Assembly (NCBI GenBank): GCA_937952975.1
Contig: CALFXX010000010.1
Location: forward strand, 1-45,581
Direction: 5' to 3'
Source: an uncultured Alcaligenaceae bacterium
GTDB lineage: Bacteria; Pseudomonadota; Gammaproteobacteria; Burkholderiales; Burkholderiaceae_B
Length of the DNA stretch: 45,581 nucleotides
This document shows, piece by piece, positions 16,415 to 24,886 of this stretch. Below the pieces are notes generated by a model, which was not told the DNA's origin, did no database searches, and was given only the letters and a program-made list of their open reading frames with translations. Numbering within the stretch: position 1 is the stretch's first letter; each line of letters starts with the position of its first letter. The position numbers were made by a program, and so were the translations under genes.

Positions 16415-17311
16415 ATGACTGCTACCACCCCCTCACGCCACTCCGCCACACAAAAGATCACGTGCGCGGTCATTGGCAATCCTGTTTCACACAGTCGCTC
16501 GCCCGCGATTCATCAGCAGTTTGCGCTGCAAACCAAATTACCCGTGCATTACAGTCGCCTGCCGGCTGAGCTCGATCAGTTTGCACCGACCGTGACACAG
16601 TTTTTTGCTCAAGGTGGTAAAGGCTTAAACGTCACGGTACCCTTCAAACTCGAGGCCTGGCAGATGGCACGCGAGCATTTAAGCGTGCGAGCCACGTTAG
16701 CGCAGGCCGTCAATACGCTCTGGCTACAAGATGGGGCCTTGCATGGCTGCAATACCGATGGTGTTGGGTTAGTCAGGGATTTGCAACGCCTGCGGCTACC
16801 ACTCAACGAGGCACGATTGTTAATGATTGGCGCAGGCGGTGCAGCCCGCGGGGTCATCGGGCCGTTGCTCGAAGCTGGCTGCGCACACTTACACGTCGTC
16901 AACCGCACCGCCGAACGAGCGCATGCCTTAGTGGCCGCCTGGCCACGTGAGCACTTGCCAAAGTCTGCCACCCTTTCAGCAGGCGGGCTTGAACAGGCCT
17001 CGAGGGCGCAGGGCTGGGATCTGGTAATCAATGCCAGCGCAAGCAGCCTGAGCGATGTCGCACCCGCGGTCCCCGCAGGGCTGTACGCGACAGGCGGCGC
17101 GGCCTATGACATGATGTACGCCGCGCGGCCCACTGCTTTCATGCTTCAGGCGCAAGCTGATGGCGCTCAACACGTACACGATGGGCTGGGGATGTTGGTC
17201 GGACAAGCTGCTGAAAGCTTTTATATATGGCATGGCGTGCGCCCAGAAACCGACCCTGTGCTACGAATGATTCGTGCCGAGCTTGACGCCTCGCTTTCAA
17301 ACCAGGCTTAG
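16415..17311 (+). CDS. aroE: Shikimate dehydrogenase (NADP+)
   Basis: AroE reduces 3-dehydroshikimate to shikimate with NADPH in aromatic amino acid synthesis. The 298-residue enzyme has the substrate-binding SRSP at 27-30, the catalytic Lys78 in NVTVPFK and the nucleotide-binding loop GAGGAARG near residue 140. The C-terminal GLGMLVGQAAESF is also characteristic. The first dozen residues (MTATTPSRHSATQK) are a poorly conserved extension. ATG 16415 lies 2 bases after the TonB-like gene. Confidence 0.97.
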   Translation: MTATTPSRHSATQKITCAVIGNPVSHSRSPAIHQQFALQTKLPVHYSRLPAELDQFAPTVTQFFAQGGKGLNVTVPFKLEAWQMAREHLSVRATLAQAVNTLWLQDGALHGCNTDGVGLVRDLQRLRLPLNEARLLMIGAGGAARGVIGPLLEAGCAHLHVVNRTAERAHALVAAWPREHLPKSATLSAGGLEQASRAQGWDLVINASASSLSDVAPAVPAGLYATGGAAYDMMYAARPTAFMLQAQADGAQHVHDGLGMLVGQAAESFYIWHGVRPETDPVLRMIRAELDASLSNQA

Positions 17312-17396
17312 TCTCGCACGCACCAAGCCTGTTGCTTTGCAAATAAAATCACAAGTTTGAAGCCCTTCAGCCTGTGCAGGGGTTTAAACTCATCCT

Positions 17397-18575
17397 ATGC
17401 GTACAGCCCGCCGTTACCTCGCCCGTGAAATTTATCGCTCCACCGCTGTGGTGCTTTTGGCACTGCTTGGACTGTTCATGTTCTTCACCCTGGTCGATGA
17501 ACTCGACACGGTTGGCGAAAAATTTCCGCTCATCGCCTTGTTTTACCTGCAGGCGCTTTCGGTACCCACACGACTCTACGACCTCTTACCAATCGGTTTG
17601 CTCATTGGTGCGATTTTGGCGCTGGCTGGCTTGGCGCAGCGCAACGAGCTTGTGATTTTGCGTGTCTCTGGCGTCAGCGGCATGGGCTTACTGAAAATGC
17701 TTTGGCTGATTTCGATCCCGATCGTCTTAGGGGCTACCGTACTCTCAGAGTTCATCACTCCGATTGCTGAAATCAAAAGCAGCGAAGCCAATCTGCTGAT
17801 GCGCGGCCGCGTCGAGGGTGGACGTCTGGCAAGCGGCTATTGGTTCAAAGAGCCCACTGAAGGAGGTGGTACGCGCGTCATTAATATCGGCAGCCTGCTG
17901 GCGTCGGGCAATGCGGCCGATTTACGCATCTACGAGTTTCCTGACGGTACGGCGCTCTCGCTGATGTCAACCGCAGAATCCGCACGCTTTGCTGATGGGC
18001 AGTTGATTATGCAAAATGTGATCGAAACACGCATCGCGCCTGAAACGAAAAATATGTTGGCAGACGCCAAAGTCTCTGAGCGCCCGGTCGTTGTCAAAGA
18101 AAAATTCGCGACCCGTCAAGTTGAGACAACCTTAAGTGCTGAACGCTTGGTCGCGCGTATCCTGACGCCCGAGCGCATGACGCTCAAGGCCTTGCATGAC
18201 TACATCCAATATCTTGATCGCAATCAGTTACAGTCTGATCGTCAGGTCGTGGCTGTGTGGCGCAAGCTGGCTTACCCTTTTACTCTGGTTGTGATGCTCA
18301 CCATTGCAGCGCCAATTGGGTTTATGCAAACGCGTCGAGGCGGTGTCGGTGCAAAAGTTTTTCTTGGAATCCTGCTGGGTACGGGTTTCTTTATGATCAA
18401 CCAGCTCGCACTAAACGTTGGGCTGCTCTACAAGTGGCCGCCGGTTGTTACGGCATTACTCCCTAACATCGGAGCCATGGTGCTGGCCCTGACAGCAATT
18501 TTGGCGATGGAGCATCGTAATGCGATCATCAGCAAAACCTTTGGTGTCTTGTTAGGAAGAAGATCAGCGGTATGA
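17397..18575 (+). CDS. lptG: LPS export ABC transporter permease LptG
   Basis: LptG is one of two permeases that, with LptF and the ATPase LptB, extract lipopolysaccharide from the inner membrane toward LptC. The 392-residue product has membrane helices at about 15-35, 55-80 and 95-120, then a periplasmic jellyroll domain (about 130-260) and C-terminal helices. It belongs to the YjgP/YjgQ family; LptG rather than LptF is chosen because of the RRYLAREIYRST start and the C-terminal pattern (QTRRGGVGAKVFLGILLGTGFF). It follows aroE by 85 bases and overlaps apaH by 4 bases (ATGA). lptF, usually adjacent, is not in this window. Confidence 0.9.
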   Translation: MRTARRYLAREIYRSTAVVLLALLGLFMFFTLVDELDTVGEKFPLIALFYLQALSVPTRLYDLLPIGLLIGAILALAGLAQRNELVILRVSGVSGMGLLKMLWLISIPIVLGATVLSEFITPIAEIKSSEANLLMRGRVEGGRLASGYWFKEPTEGGGTRVINIGSLLASGNAADLRIYEFPDGTALSLMSTAESARFADGQLIMQNVIETRIAPETKNMLADAKVSERPVVVKEKFATRQVETTLSAERLVARILTPERMTLKALHDYIQYLDRNQLQSDRQVVAVWRKLAYPFTLVVMLTIAAPIGFMQTRRGGVGAKVFLGILLGTGFFMINQLALNVGLLYKWPPVVTALLPNIGAMVLALTAILAMEHRNAIISKTFGVLLGRRSAV

Positions 18576-19408
18576 GCATGCGCAGCATCTGGATGGTGGG
18601 TGATATACAAGGCTGCTGCTCATCGCTTGACGAGTTACTCGCCCATCCTGAAATCGCGCAAGAGCCGCTGGCACGTTTTTGGTTTGCTGGCGATCTGGTC
18701 AACCGTGGCTCGCAATCGTTGGCAACCCTGCGGCGGTTGATGGCACTCGAAGAACGCAGCGTCGCCATCTTAGGCAACCACGATTTGCACCTGCTAGCAG
18801 TCGCAGCAGGGGTCAGGCGCTTAGGCAAAAACGACACACTACTCGAAATACTCGAGGCACCAGACAGTGAAGATCTGATTAACTGGCTGCGTTGGCGCCC
18901 CTTGGCGCACTTCGAACTGGGCCACTTGCTGGTTCATGCCGGCGTGCTACCAAAGTGGGATGTGCAAAAAACACTGACTCTGGCCAACGAAGTTGAACAG
19001 GCGTTGCGCGGCCCCAATTGGCGCAAAAGCCTTGAAAAAATGTATGGCAACGAGCCCGATCACTGGAAAGAGGGGCACACGGGCGGCAAGCGCATGCGGG
19101 TCATCATCAATGCGCTGACTCGGTTGCGAATGTGCACGAGCAAAGGACGCATGGCGCTGTCGTTGAAGGCGGCGCCCGACCTCACTCAGGGCGACCTCAT
19201 GCCCTGGTTTGACATCAAAGACCGCGCGACACAAGACGTCACGATGGTGTTTGGCCACTGGTCAACCCTCAAGCTGATGCTACGCGACAACGCGATCTGC
19301 CTGGATACAGGCTGCGTTTGGGGCGGTGAACTCACCGCCGTGCGCCTGCAAGACCGTCGTACGGTGCGGATTGCGTGCCCGCAAAGTCTTGCGCCAGGCG
19401 GCGATTAG
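18572..19408 (+). CDS. apaH: Bis(5'-nucleosyl)-tetraphosphatase, symmetrical
   Basis: ApaH cleaves diadenosine tetraphosphate to two ADP, and in enterobacteria it also decaps NpnN-capped RNA (family knowledge). The 278-residue product keeps the phosphoesterase motifs: D11 in GDIQGCC, GDLVNRG near residue 39 and GNHDLHLLAV near residue 68. GDIQGC in place of GDVHGC is common in ApaH. ATG 18572 overlaps the lptG stop as ATGA, so the two are translationally coupled. It is the last gene of the rightward mpl-to-apaH run. Confidence 0.95.
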   Translation: MSMRSIWMVGDIQGCCSSLDELLAHPEIAQEPLARFWFAGDLVNRGSQSLATLRRLMALEERSVAILGNHDLHLLAVAAGVRRLGKNDTLLEILEAPDSEDLINWLRWRPLAHFELGHLLVHAGVLPKWDVQKTLTLANEVEQALRGPNWRKSLEKMYGNEPDHWKEGHTGGKRMRVIINALTRLRMCTSKGRMALSLKAAPDLTQGDLMPWFDIKDRATQDVTMVFGHWSTLKLMLRDNAICLDTGCVWGGELTAVRLQDRRTVRIACPQSLAPGGD

Positions 19409-19455
19409 CGAACCGACGCGAAGGATGACTCTAATGGATTCACTCGTCACCACGA

Positions 19456-19483
19456 TAGGTGGGTGGACACCACGCGCCACCTA
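19456..19483. other. Strong hairpin between convergent genes, no T-tract
   Basis: TAGGTGG (19456-19462) pairs with CCACCTA (19477-19483), with an inner GTGG/CCAC stem, loop ACA and a GCG bulge. It lies between the apaH stop and the stop of the opposite-strand hydrolase. Lack of a T-run on either strand argues against an ordinary intrinsic terminator, but it may stall or protect the ends of both messages. Confidence 0.4.
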
Positions 19484-19510
19484 CGCGTTCACCCCAGGCA
19501 GCTCAAACCA

Positions 19511-20359
19511 TTATTGTTGGGCAAACCAATCAAGCATGATCGCATTGGTTTGCTCGGGCGCCTCGTATTGCACCCAGTGACCAACTTCAGGCAAGATGAT
19601 CCCTTTACGGTTGGCGTAAGGCGCAATCATATTTGCCATCAAATAGTCTGGGTCGCACGTAATATCTTGGGCTCCCCACAAAATCAGAGTTTTGCCGTTG
19701 TAATCGTCAAGCGCTGGCCCAAGCAAGCCCCGCCCAGAGATCCCGCGGCTACGAAATCTTGTTTGTACACACGAGTACGTATGGATATCAAGCGCAAACG
19801 GGTCGATCGCTTCGTCGGCGTACAACATATGCGCCCACAAATTAAAACGCATCGCCTCGCGCAACTCTTCATCCGTGACGGCGCGCTTCCAGTTCACCAG
19901 TTTGCCGCGTTCGCGTCGTGGCCCGCCGTGGCCACCGGGCCCCAGTATCGCTAAACTTTTAACCGGCATACCGCGAGCCGCCAGGTTGGCTGACACCAAA
20001 CCACCAAAAGAAAAACCCGAAAGCTGAAACGGCGTGTTGGCTCCTAGCAGTTGCGTAATGCTTTGCTCAGTGACCGTCAACAAATCACCGAATTCGCCAA
20101 ACAACGGATCACTTGAATCGCCATAGCCCGGTAAATCCACCACAAAGAGTGAAAATTTTTGAGAGAGTGCGTCGATATTACGCGCCCAGTGCATCCAGCT
20201 ACCGTGACCGCCATGTATCAGCAATAAAGGCTCGCCCGAGGCGTCACCATATTGCCGCCAACTGACCTGGTGATCACCCACATCGACTGAGTGCCGTATC
20301 GCACGCTGCTCGTACTGGTCAATCCAGGCCTGAGTATTGGGGTCGTTCCATTGCGCCAT
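19511..20359 (-). CDS. Alpha/beta-fold hydrolase
   Basis: The 282-residue protein (from ATG 20359) has the hydrolase fold with HGGHGSW (oxyanion region, about residues 49-55). The nucleophile elbow GFSFG carries Ser117, and the catalytic His is in the near-C-terminal VGHWVQYEAP. The shape resembles meta-cleavage product hydrolases and related C-C or ester hydrolases, but the substrate is not assignable. The start is the ATG at 20359, since the upstream in-frame stretch (to 20446) is not conserved-looking. It is divergent from the Bug receptor gene and, with the LigJ-like gene, may form a catabolic unit (inference). Confidence 0.9.
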   Translation of the reverse strand: MAQWNDPNTQAWIDQYEQRAIRHSVDVGDHQVSWRQYGDASGEPLLLIHGGHGSWMHWARNIDALSQKFSLFVVDLPGYGDSSDPLFGEFGDLLTVTEQSITQLLGANTPFQLSGFSFGGLVSANLAARGMPVKSLAILGPGGHGGPRRERGKLVNWKRAVTDEELREAMRFNLWAHMLYADEAIDPFALDIHTYSCVQTRFRSRGISGRGLLGPALDDYNGKTLILWGAQDITCDPDYLMANMIAPYANRKGIILPEVGHWVQYEAPEQTNAIMLDWFAQQ

Positions 20360-20473
20360 GTCTGTGTCTCTTTGTTGAATTGCTACTCTTTTAGCCCAAC
20401 GCACGGGGTATCGCCAAGCGATTTTGTCGACGCAACACTTGAGCATTGGCTACGAAGATCAATCTAAAACCTG

Positions 20474-20502
20474 TTGCCACCCTGAGCGAATTAGAATACA
20501 AC
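20474..20502 (+). promoter_or_regulatory. Possible sigma-70 promoter for the Bug receptor gene
   Basis: TTGCCA (20474-20479) is followed after 17 bases by TACAAC (20497-20502), with a fair match to -35 and -10. It lies 31 bases ahead of the Bug receptor ATG in the divergent interval. Found by eye only. Confidence 0.25.
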
Positions 20503-20533
20503 AAACGCACAATAGACATCAGATGAGACAACC

Positions 20534-21514
20534 ATGCAAAGAAGACAACTACTGGCGGGGATGGCTGGGGCTTGGCTTGCCGGGATCGCACCTGCGCCCT
20601 ACGCTCAAACACTTGCTGGCAGACAGCTTAGGTTTATCGTGGGCTACCCGGCCGGAGGGGTCGCCGACTTTACCGCACGCACGATCGCCGAAGGGGTCGC
20701 ACAAGAAATCGGCGGCACCGTCATTGTCGAAAATAAGGCCGGTGCTGCGGGCAACATTGCCACTGAGTTTGTCGCACGGCAACCGGGCGACGCGGGCGTG
20801 TTTGGTGTTTTTGGCAATTCAACGCTCTCGACCAATCCCTTTGTCCCACAGCTTGCTTCAAAAAACGTCGATCCCTACAAAGACTTAGTTCCGGTTGCTG
20901 CAGTGGTAGATATGATTTTGGTGCTTGCTGTCACCACGCAACTCGGCGTCAGTACGATCGATGAGTTTCTAGCCAAAGCGCGTTCATCGCCACAACCCTT
21001 ACGTGTTGGCCTCGCTGGAATTGGCTCTGCACACCACCTCTCAGCCCTGCTACTCGAGCGTTCTGCCTCGCTCAATCTCACGATGGTGCCCTATAAGGGT
21101 GGCGCCCCCATGATTGCTGATGCCGCGGGTGGGCACCTAGATGCGGTGGTCACCACCATCCCGGTGGGTGGCCCGATGGTCGCCGCAGGCAAGTTGCGCT
21201 GGATCGGAATTGTGCAACCAAAAACCATCCCAAGCTTGCCAGGCGTACAGTCGCTGAACCAAGTCCTGAAGGGTGCCACCATCCCGTCTTGGTTCGGCGT
21301 GTTTGGCCCCACCAGTACACCAGCAAGCACTGTCGCAGCGCTGCATGCAACGCTCAATAACGTGGTTAATAGTCCGGCGATTTCAGATAAGCTACGAAAA
21401 AGTGGCCTCGAGCCGCTTACGATGACGCCCGCTCAAACCGCAACACTCATTGCCGATGAAGCCGTGTTTATGAAAAAACTCTTGTCTGAATTTAAACTGG
21501 ATTTTTCGACCTGA
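20534..21514 (+). CDS. Bug/TctC-family periplasmic solute receptor
   Basis: The 326-residue protein is a tripartite-tricarboxylate-type (Bug) binding protein exported through its signal peptide (MQRRQLLAGMAGAW to PYAQ). After it comes the family start FIVGYPAGGVADFTAR, then the VENKAGAAGN and MVPYKGGAP ligand-pocket segments. Bug receptors bind small carboxylates and related acids. Such genes are greatly expanded in Bordetella relatives, mostly without adjacent membrane components, as here. The next gene on the strand is LigJ-like, so a di- or tricarboxylic aromatic-pathway acid is a reasonable ligand guess (inference). Confidence 0.93.
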   Translation: MQRRQLLAGMAGAWLAGIAPAPYAQTLAGRQLRFIVGYPAGGVADFTARTIAEGVAQEIGGTVIVENKAGAAGNIATEFVARQPGDAGVFGVFGNSTLSTNPFVPQLASKNVDPYKDLVPVAAVVDMILVLAVTTQLGVSTIDEFLAKARSSPQPLRVGLAGIGSAHHLSALLLERSASLNLTMVPYKGGAPMIADAAGGHLDAVVTTIPVGGPMVAAGKLRWIGIVQPKTIPSLPGVQSLNQVLKGATIPSWFGVFGPTSTPASTVAALHATLNNVVNSPAISDKLRKSGLEPLTMTPAQTATLIADEAVFMKKLLSEFKLDFST

Positions 21515-21702
21515 ACGAAGTACTTTTAATTTTTAAATATCGCTCGATTTGAGAGCTCATTGCCATGTTTAGACTTTACCGAGACGCCGCTGCGGCTTCT
21601 AAAAGTTATCAAGACCTGAGGACGCGATCACGACAGGCTGCACACTCGCCAATCTGAAAACCTAAATACTTAACAAAAAATTTTCTTGAGATACCTCCTA
21701 CT

Positions 21703-22737
21703 ATGATCATTGATGTCCACGGCCATTTCACAACAACGCCACCTCAGGTTGCTCAGTTTCGCACTGATCAGATTGCAGAATACGACCGCACGGGCCGGGC
21801 GCCTACAACGCCCCCGCCCGCTGTTTCAGACGCTGAAATTCGTGATGGCATTGATAACAATCAACTGCGTATCATGCGCGAGCGCGGCATTGATCTGACA
21901 GTTTTTTCGCCTCGCGCAGTGGGTATGGATCACCACCGCGGCAATGAAGAGACCAACGTTGTCTGGGCGCGTTACAACAACGAAATCATCCATCGCGTCT
22001 GCAAAATGTATCCTGACAACTTCGTTGGGGTCTGCCAACTGCCGCAAGCGCCTGGCATTGCGCCCGGGGCCCGGGTCTTTGAAGAGCTTGAGCGCTGCAT
22101 CAACGAATATGGTTTTATCGGCGCCAACATCAACCCCGACCCAACCGGCGGCCGCTGGAGTGACCCACCGCTGTGGGATAAAAAATGGTGGTACCCGCTC
22201 TACGAAAAAATGGTCGAACTTGATATACCCGCCATGATTCATGTCAGCGGCTCATGCAACCCGCATTTCGATGCGGTAGCCACACACTACATTAACGGCG
22301 ACACCACAGCATTTGTGCAATTTATGACCTCGGATATCTTCAAAGATTTTCCGACGCTTAAATTTATCATCCCGCATGGCGGTGGCGCGGTACCCTACCA
22401 TTGGGGTCGCTATCGCGGTCGCGCGCAAGACATGGGCTTGCCACCGCTTGAGCAAAAAGTTTTAAACAACGTGTTCTTTGATACTTGCGTGTATCACCAG
22501 CCGGGCATTGATCTTTTATTAAAAGTCATCCCAGCCAAGAACATTTTGTTTGCGTCTGAAACCGTAGGTGCGGTGCAAGGAATTGATCCGCTCACCAATT
22601 TTTATTTTGACGACACCAAGCGTTATATCGACGCGTCACCCTCGGCTGATTTGCCGCAAAAGCAAAAAATCTTTTCTAGTAATGCTCTCGGCGTATACCC
22701 ACGGCTACGTGCGCACCCGCGGTGTCAAAGCTGCTAA
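21703..22737 (+). CDS. LigJ-like amidohydrolase, probable 4-oxalomesaconate hydratase
   Basis: LigJ hydrates 4-oxalomesaconate in the protocatechuate 4,5-cleavage pathway of Sphingomonas-type bacteria. The 344-residue protein matches that family along its length (from memory). It opens with the amidohydrolase metal motif VHGHF (H6, H8), then LQIMRERGIDLTVFSPRA-like text, IGANINPDP, MIHVSGSCNP and the active-site stretch IIPHGGGAVPYHWGR. The nearby VFFDTCVYHQPGIDLL is also typical. The last residues (HPRCQSC) do not look like the family, and a frame change near 22723 would give RGVKAAKHCA instead. The start is ATG 21703; no strong ribosome binding site is seen. Confidence 0.85.
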   Translation: MIIDVHGHFTTTPPQVAQFRTDQIAEYDRTGRAPTTPPPAVSDAEIRDGIDNNQLRIMRERGIDLTVFSPRAVGMDHHRGNEETNVVWARYNNEIIHRVCKMYPDNFVGVCQLPQAPGIAPGARVFEELERCINEYGFIGANINPDPTGGRWSDPPLWDKKWWYPLYEKMVELDIPAMIHVSGSCNPHFDAVATHYINGDTTAFVQFMTSDIFKDFPTLKFIIPHGGGAVPYHWGRYRGRAQDMGLPPLEQKVLNNVFFDTCVYHQPGIDLLLKVIPAKNILFASETVGAVQGIDPLTNFYFDDTKRYIDASPSADLPQKQKIFSSNALGVYPRLRAHPRCQSC

Positions 22738-22820
22738 GCACTGCGCTTGATGTCCGAAGGTCACAACCTGTTTAAAAAACAGCGCACGTGCGCAACCGTG
22801 TCGTAGTCAACATGAGGTAA

Positions 22821-22852
22821 AAACTGAAGCGCTGCGGCGCTTCAGTTTTTTT
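22821..22852. terminator. Bidirectional intrinsic terminator between the LigJ-like gene and plsC
   Basis: ACTGAAGCGC (22823-22832) pairs perfectly with GCGCTTCAGT (22837-22846) around a TGCG loop. It is extended by AA/TT and followed by TTTTTT on the plus strand; a short T-run occurs on the minus strand too. The plsC stop codon (22842-22844) is inside the stem, so the terminator overlaps the coding end. Confidence 0.88.
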
Positions 22853-23591
22853 GCACAACCACTTCACTGATAGACTGGCGCGCAAGGCGGGAAAGTTCGG
22901 CGCGAGTTGGCAGGCTTGGCGCATTGGCCTGTGCGATCGACGGTAAAAAATGAATTTCAATCGCCAGCTGGGCGGCGCTTAACACGCACCATAAACTCTC
23001 AACCAAAGTCTGCTCGCCCACAAAGGCGGCCAAGTCACTGCGCCGACCTTCATGAAAATACAACAAGGCCACGGGTTGAATCTGCACTGCCGCTTTGCGT
23101 GCGGGTTCAAACAAGTTGGCGTAAAACGGTAATAAATCAAAACCAGGTGATGTTGTCCCTTCAGGAAACAAGCCCACCGCCTGCTCGCGTGCAAAGTGCG
23201 TCTGCATCGCTAAACCAACTTTGTGTACGGCATGGCGCGAGGCGCGCTCAATAAAAATTGTGCCTGCGCCGGCCACCAGCCAACCGAGTAAGGGCCAGCG
23301 TCTGATTTCGCTCTTTGCAATAAAGGCCGTGGCTCGCACACCGTTCAATACAAAAATATCGAGCCACGAGATGTGGTTGCTCACCCACAGCACACCGCCA
23401 TGCACCACAGGATCACCGTGTTGGGTGACGCGCACGCCGCACAATCCGAGCAATATTTTTGACCAGTATTTTTTTACCCAAAGGCGCCGCGACAAACCAA
23501 TCCAAGGATAGGTCAGCGCGATGGTCAAGAGACCGCAAAGGATCCAACACGTCACAAGCACCAGCCGCAACGTGAACCTCAAGAACTTCAA
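22842..23591 (-). CDS. plsC: 1-acyl-sn-glycerol-3-phosphate acyltransferase (PlsC-type)
   Basis: The 249-residue protein transfers an acyl chain to lysophosphatidic acid to make phosphatidic acid at the inner membrane. An N-terminal hydrophobic helix (about residues 8-30) precedes the acyltransferase motifs NHISWLD (H73, D78) and FPEGTTS (142-148). The start is uncertain: a TTG at 23591 overlapping the pyrC' stop as TTGA is chosen because the family begins just before the membrane helix. The open frame upstream runs inside pyrC' and its residues look non-conserved. It is the last gene of the rubredoxin-pyr operon; no pathway link to pyrimidines is evident. Confidence 0.85.
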   Translation of the reverse strand: MKFLRFTLRLVLVTCWILCGLLTIALTYPWIGLSRRLWVKKYWSKILLGLCGVRVTQHGDPVVHGGVLWVSNHISWLDIFVLNGVRATAFIAKSEIRRWPLLGWLVAGAGTIFIERASRHAVHKVGLAMQTHFAREQAVGLFPEGTTSPGFDLLPFYANLFEPARKAAVQIQPVALLYFHEGRRSDLAAFVGEQTLVESLWCVLSAAQLAIEIHFLPSIAQANAPSLPTRAELSRLARQSISEVVVQKN

Positions 23592-24886
23592 CCAGCGAGC
23601 TCCCAAGCGACTTGACCGCGCACCATCGTCAAGCAAACCTTGCCGGGCAACTCCATCCCCAAGAAAGGGGTGTGCTGGCTTTGACTTAAAAAGGATTCTC
23701 GGTTTACCTGCCAATACGCCTGGGGGTCGACCACGCAAAGGTCGGCGGGCGCACCCACACCGATTTGACCCGCTAAGGCTGCTTGGGTCGAGGCACCCGC
23801 AAGCACACGGCCTGGGCCACTGGTCACGCGCGCCAACGCCTCAGGCAACGCAACCTTCGCTTCAGTCGCCCATTTCAAGGTGAGCGAAAGCAAAAGCTCA
23901 AGCCCCGTTGCGCCGGGCTCGGCTTCAGCAAAGGGCAACATCTTGCCATCGTCATCAACCGGCGTGTGGTCTGAACACACCACATCAATGGTGCCGTCAG
24001 CCAACGCAGCACGGATCGCGTCACGATCACGCTGGCCCCGCAACGGCGGATCAAGACGAAAATTACTATCGTAGTAACCAATATCGACATCGGTGAGATG
24101 CACATGGTTCGCCGACACATCACATGTCACAGGCAGACCTTCACGCTTGGCTGCACGCACAAGGTCGATACCCGCTGCCGACGAGAGTCGACAAATGTGA
24201 AGCCGCACACCACAAGTGCGCTGTAAATCAAAGAGCGTATTCAACGCAACCGTTTCGGCCTGCACCGGTATACCTGGCAAACCTAGTCGCGAAGCATACG
24301 CCCCGCTGGCCGCGACACCAGAGCCCGACAACCAGGGATCTTGCGCACGCAACCACAACATAAAGTCAAAGGTGCGTGCATACTGCATGGCACGCAATAA
24401 AACGTTCGTGTCCAAAATCGGCGTGTCTGCTTGTGAAAACGCTACACAGCCTGCTTCGGTCAGTTCGGCCATCTCGGTGATGACCTCACCTTTTAGGCCA
24501 ACCGTCATGGCGCCCAACGGGTACAAATTGACCTGATCGAGCTGCCGAGCACGATGCTTGAGCATTTCGACAAGGCCCGGCTCATCAAGCGTCGGGTCGG
24601 TGTCAGGCGGCAGCACGAGGCTGGTAATGCCACCGGCCAGCGCCGCGCGCATTTCTGATTCGAGTGTGCCGCGATATTCAAAACCAGGTTCACGCAGACG
24701 TGCAGCCAAGTCGACCAAGCCAGGTAGCACCAGTTTGTCGGTCGCATCAATCACGCGATCGGCCTTAAAGCCCGGAGGCACAGCACCAAGTGCTGCAACG
24801 ATTCCGTCGCTGATAAAAACATCGGTCACTTGATCTACGCCGTTCGCAGGATCAATCACCCGGCCATTTTTGATCTGTAGCTTCAT
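23588..24886 (-). CDS. pyrC': Inactive dihydroorotase-like subunit PyrC' of aspartate carbamoyltransferase
   Basis: The 432-residue protein has the dihydroorotase fold but has lost key zinc ligands. The family motif GLVD-x-HxH-LREPG reads GLVDLAARLREPG (56-68) with A61 and R63 in place of both histidines; HVCH is HICR, and the DHAPH segment is DHTPV. This is the pattern of the non-catalytic PyrC'/PyrX protein of Pseudomonas, which is needed for assembly of the class A aspartate carbamoyltransferase with PyrB (family knowledge). It overlaps the pyrB stop by ATGA, fitting a stoichiometric partner. A working PyrC must be elsewhere in the genome. Confidence 0.9.
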   Translation of the reverse strand: MKLQIKNGRVIDPANGVDQVTDVFISDGIVAALGAVPPGFKADRVIDATDKLVLPGLVDLAARLREPGFEYRGTLESEMRAALAGGITSLVLPPDTDPTLDEPGLVEMLKHRARQLDQVNLYPLGAMTVGLKGEVITEMAELTEAGCVAFSQADTPILDTNVLLRAMQYARTFDFMLWLRAQDPWLSGSGVAASGAYASRLGLPGIPVQAETVALNTLFDLQRTCGVRLHICRLSSAAGIDLVRAAKREGLPVTCDVSANHVHLTDVDIGYYDSNFRLDPPLRGQRDRDAIRAALADGTIDVVCSDHTPVDDDGKMLPFAEAEPGATGLELLLSLTLKWATEAKVALPEALARVTSGPGRVLAGASTQAALAGQIGVGAPADLCVVDPQAYWQVNRESFLSQSQHTPFLGMELPGKVCLTMVRGQVAWELAG

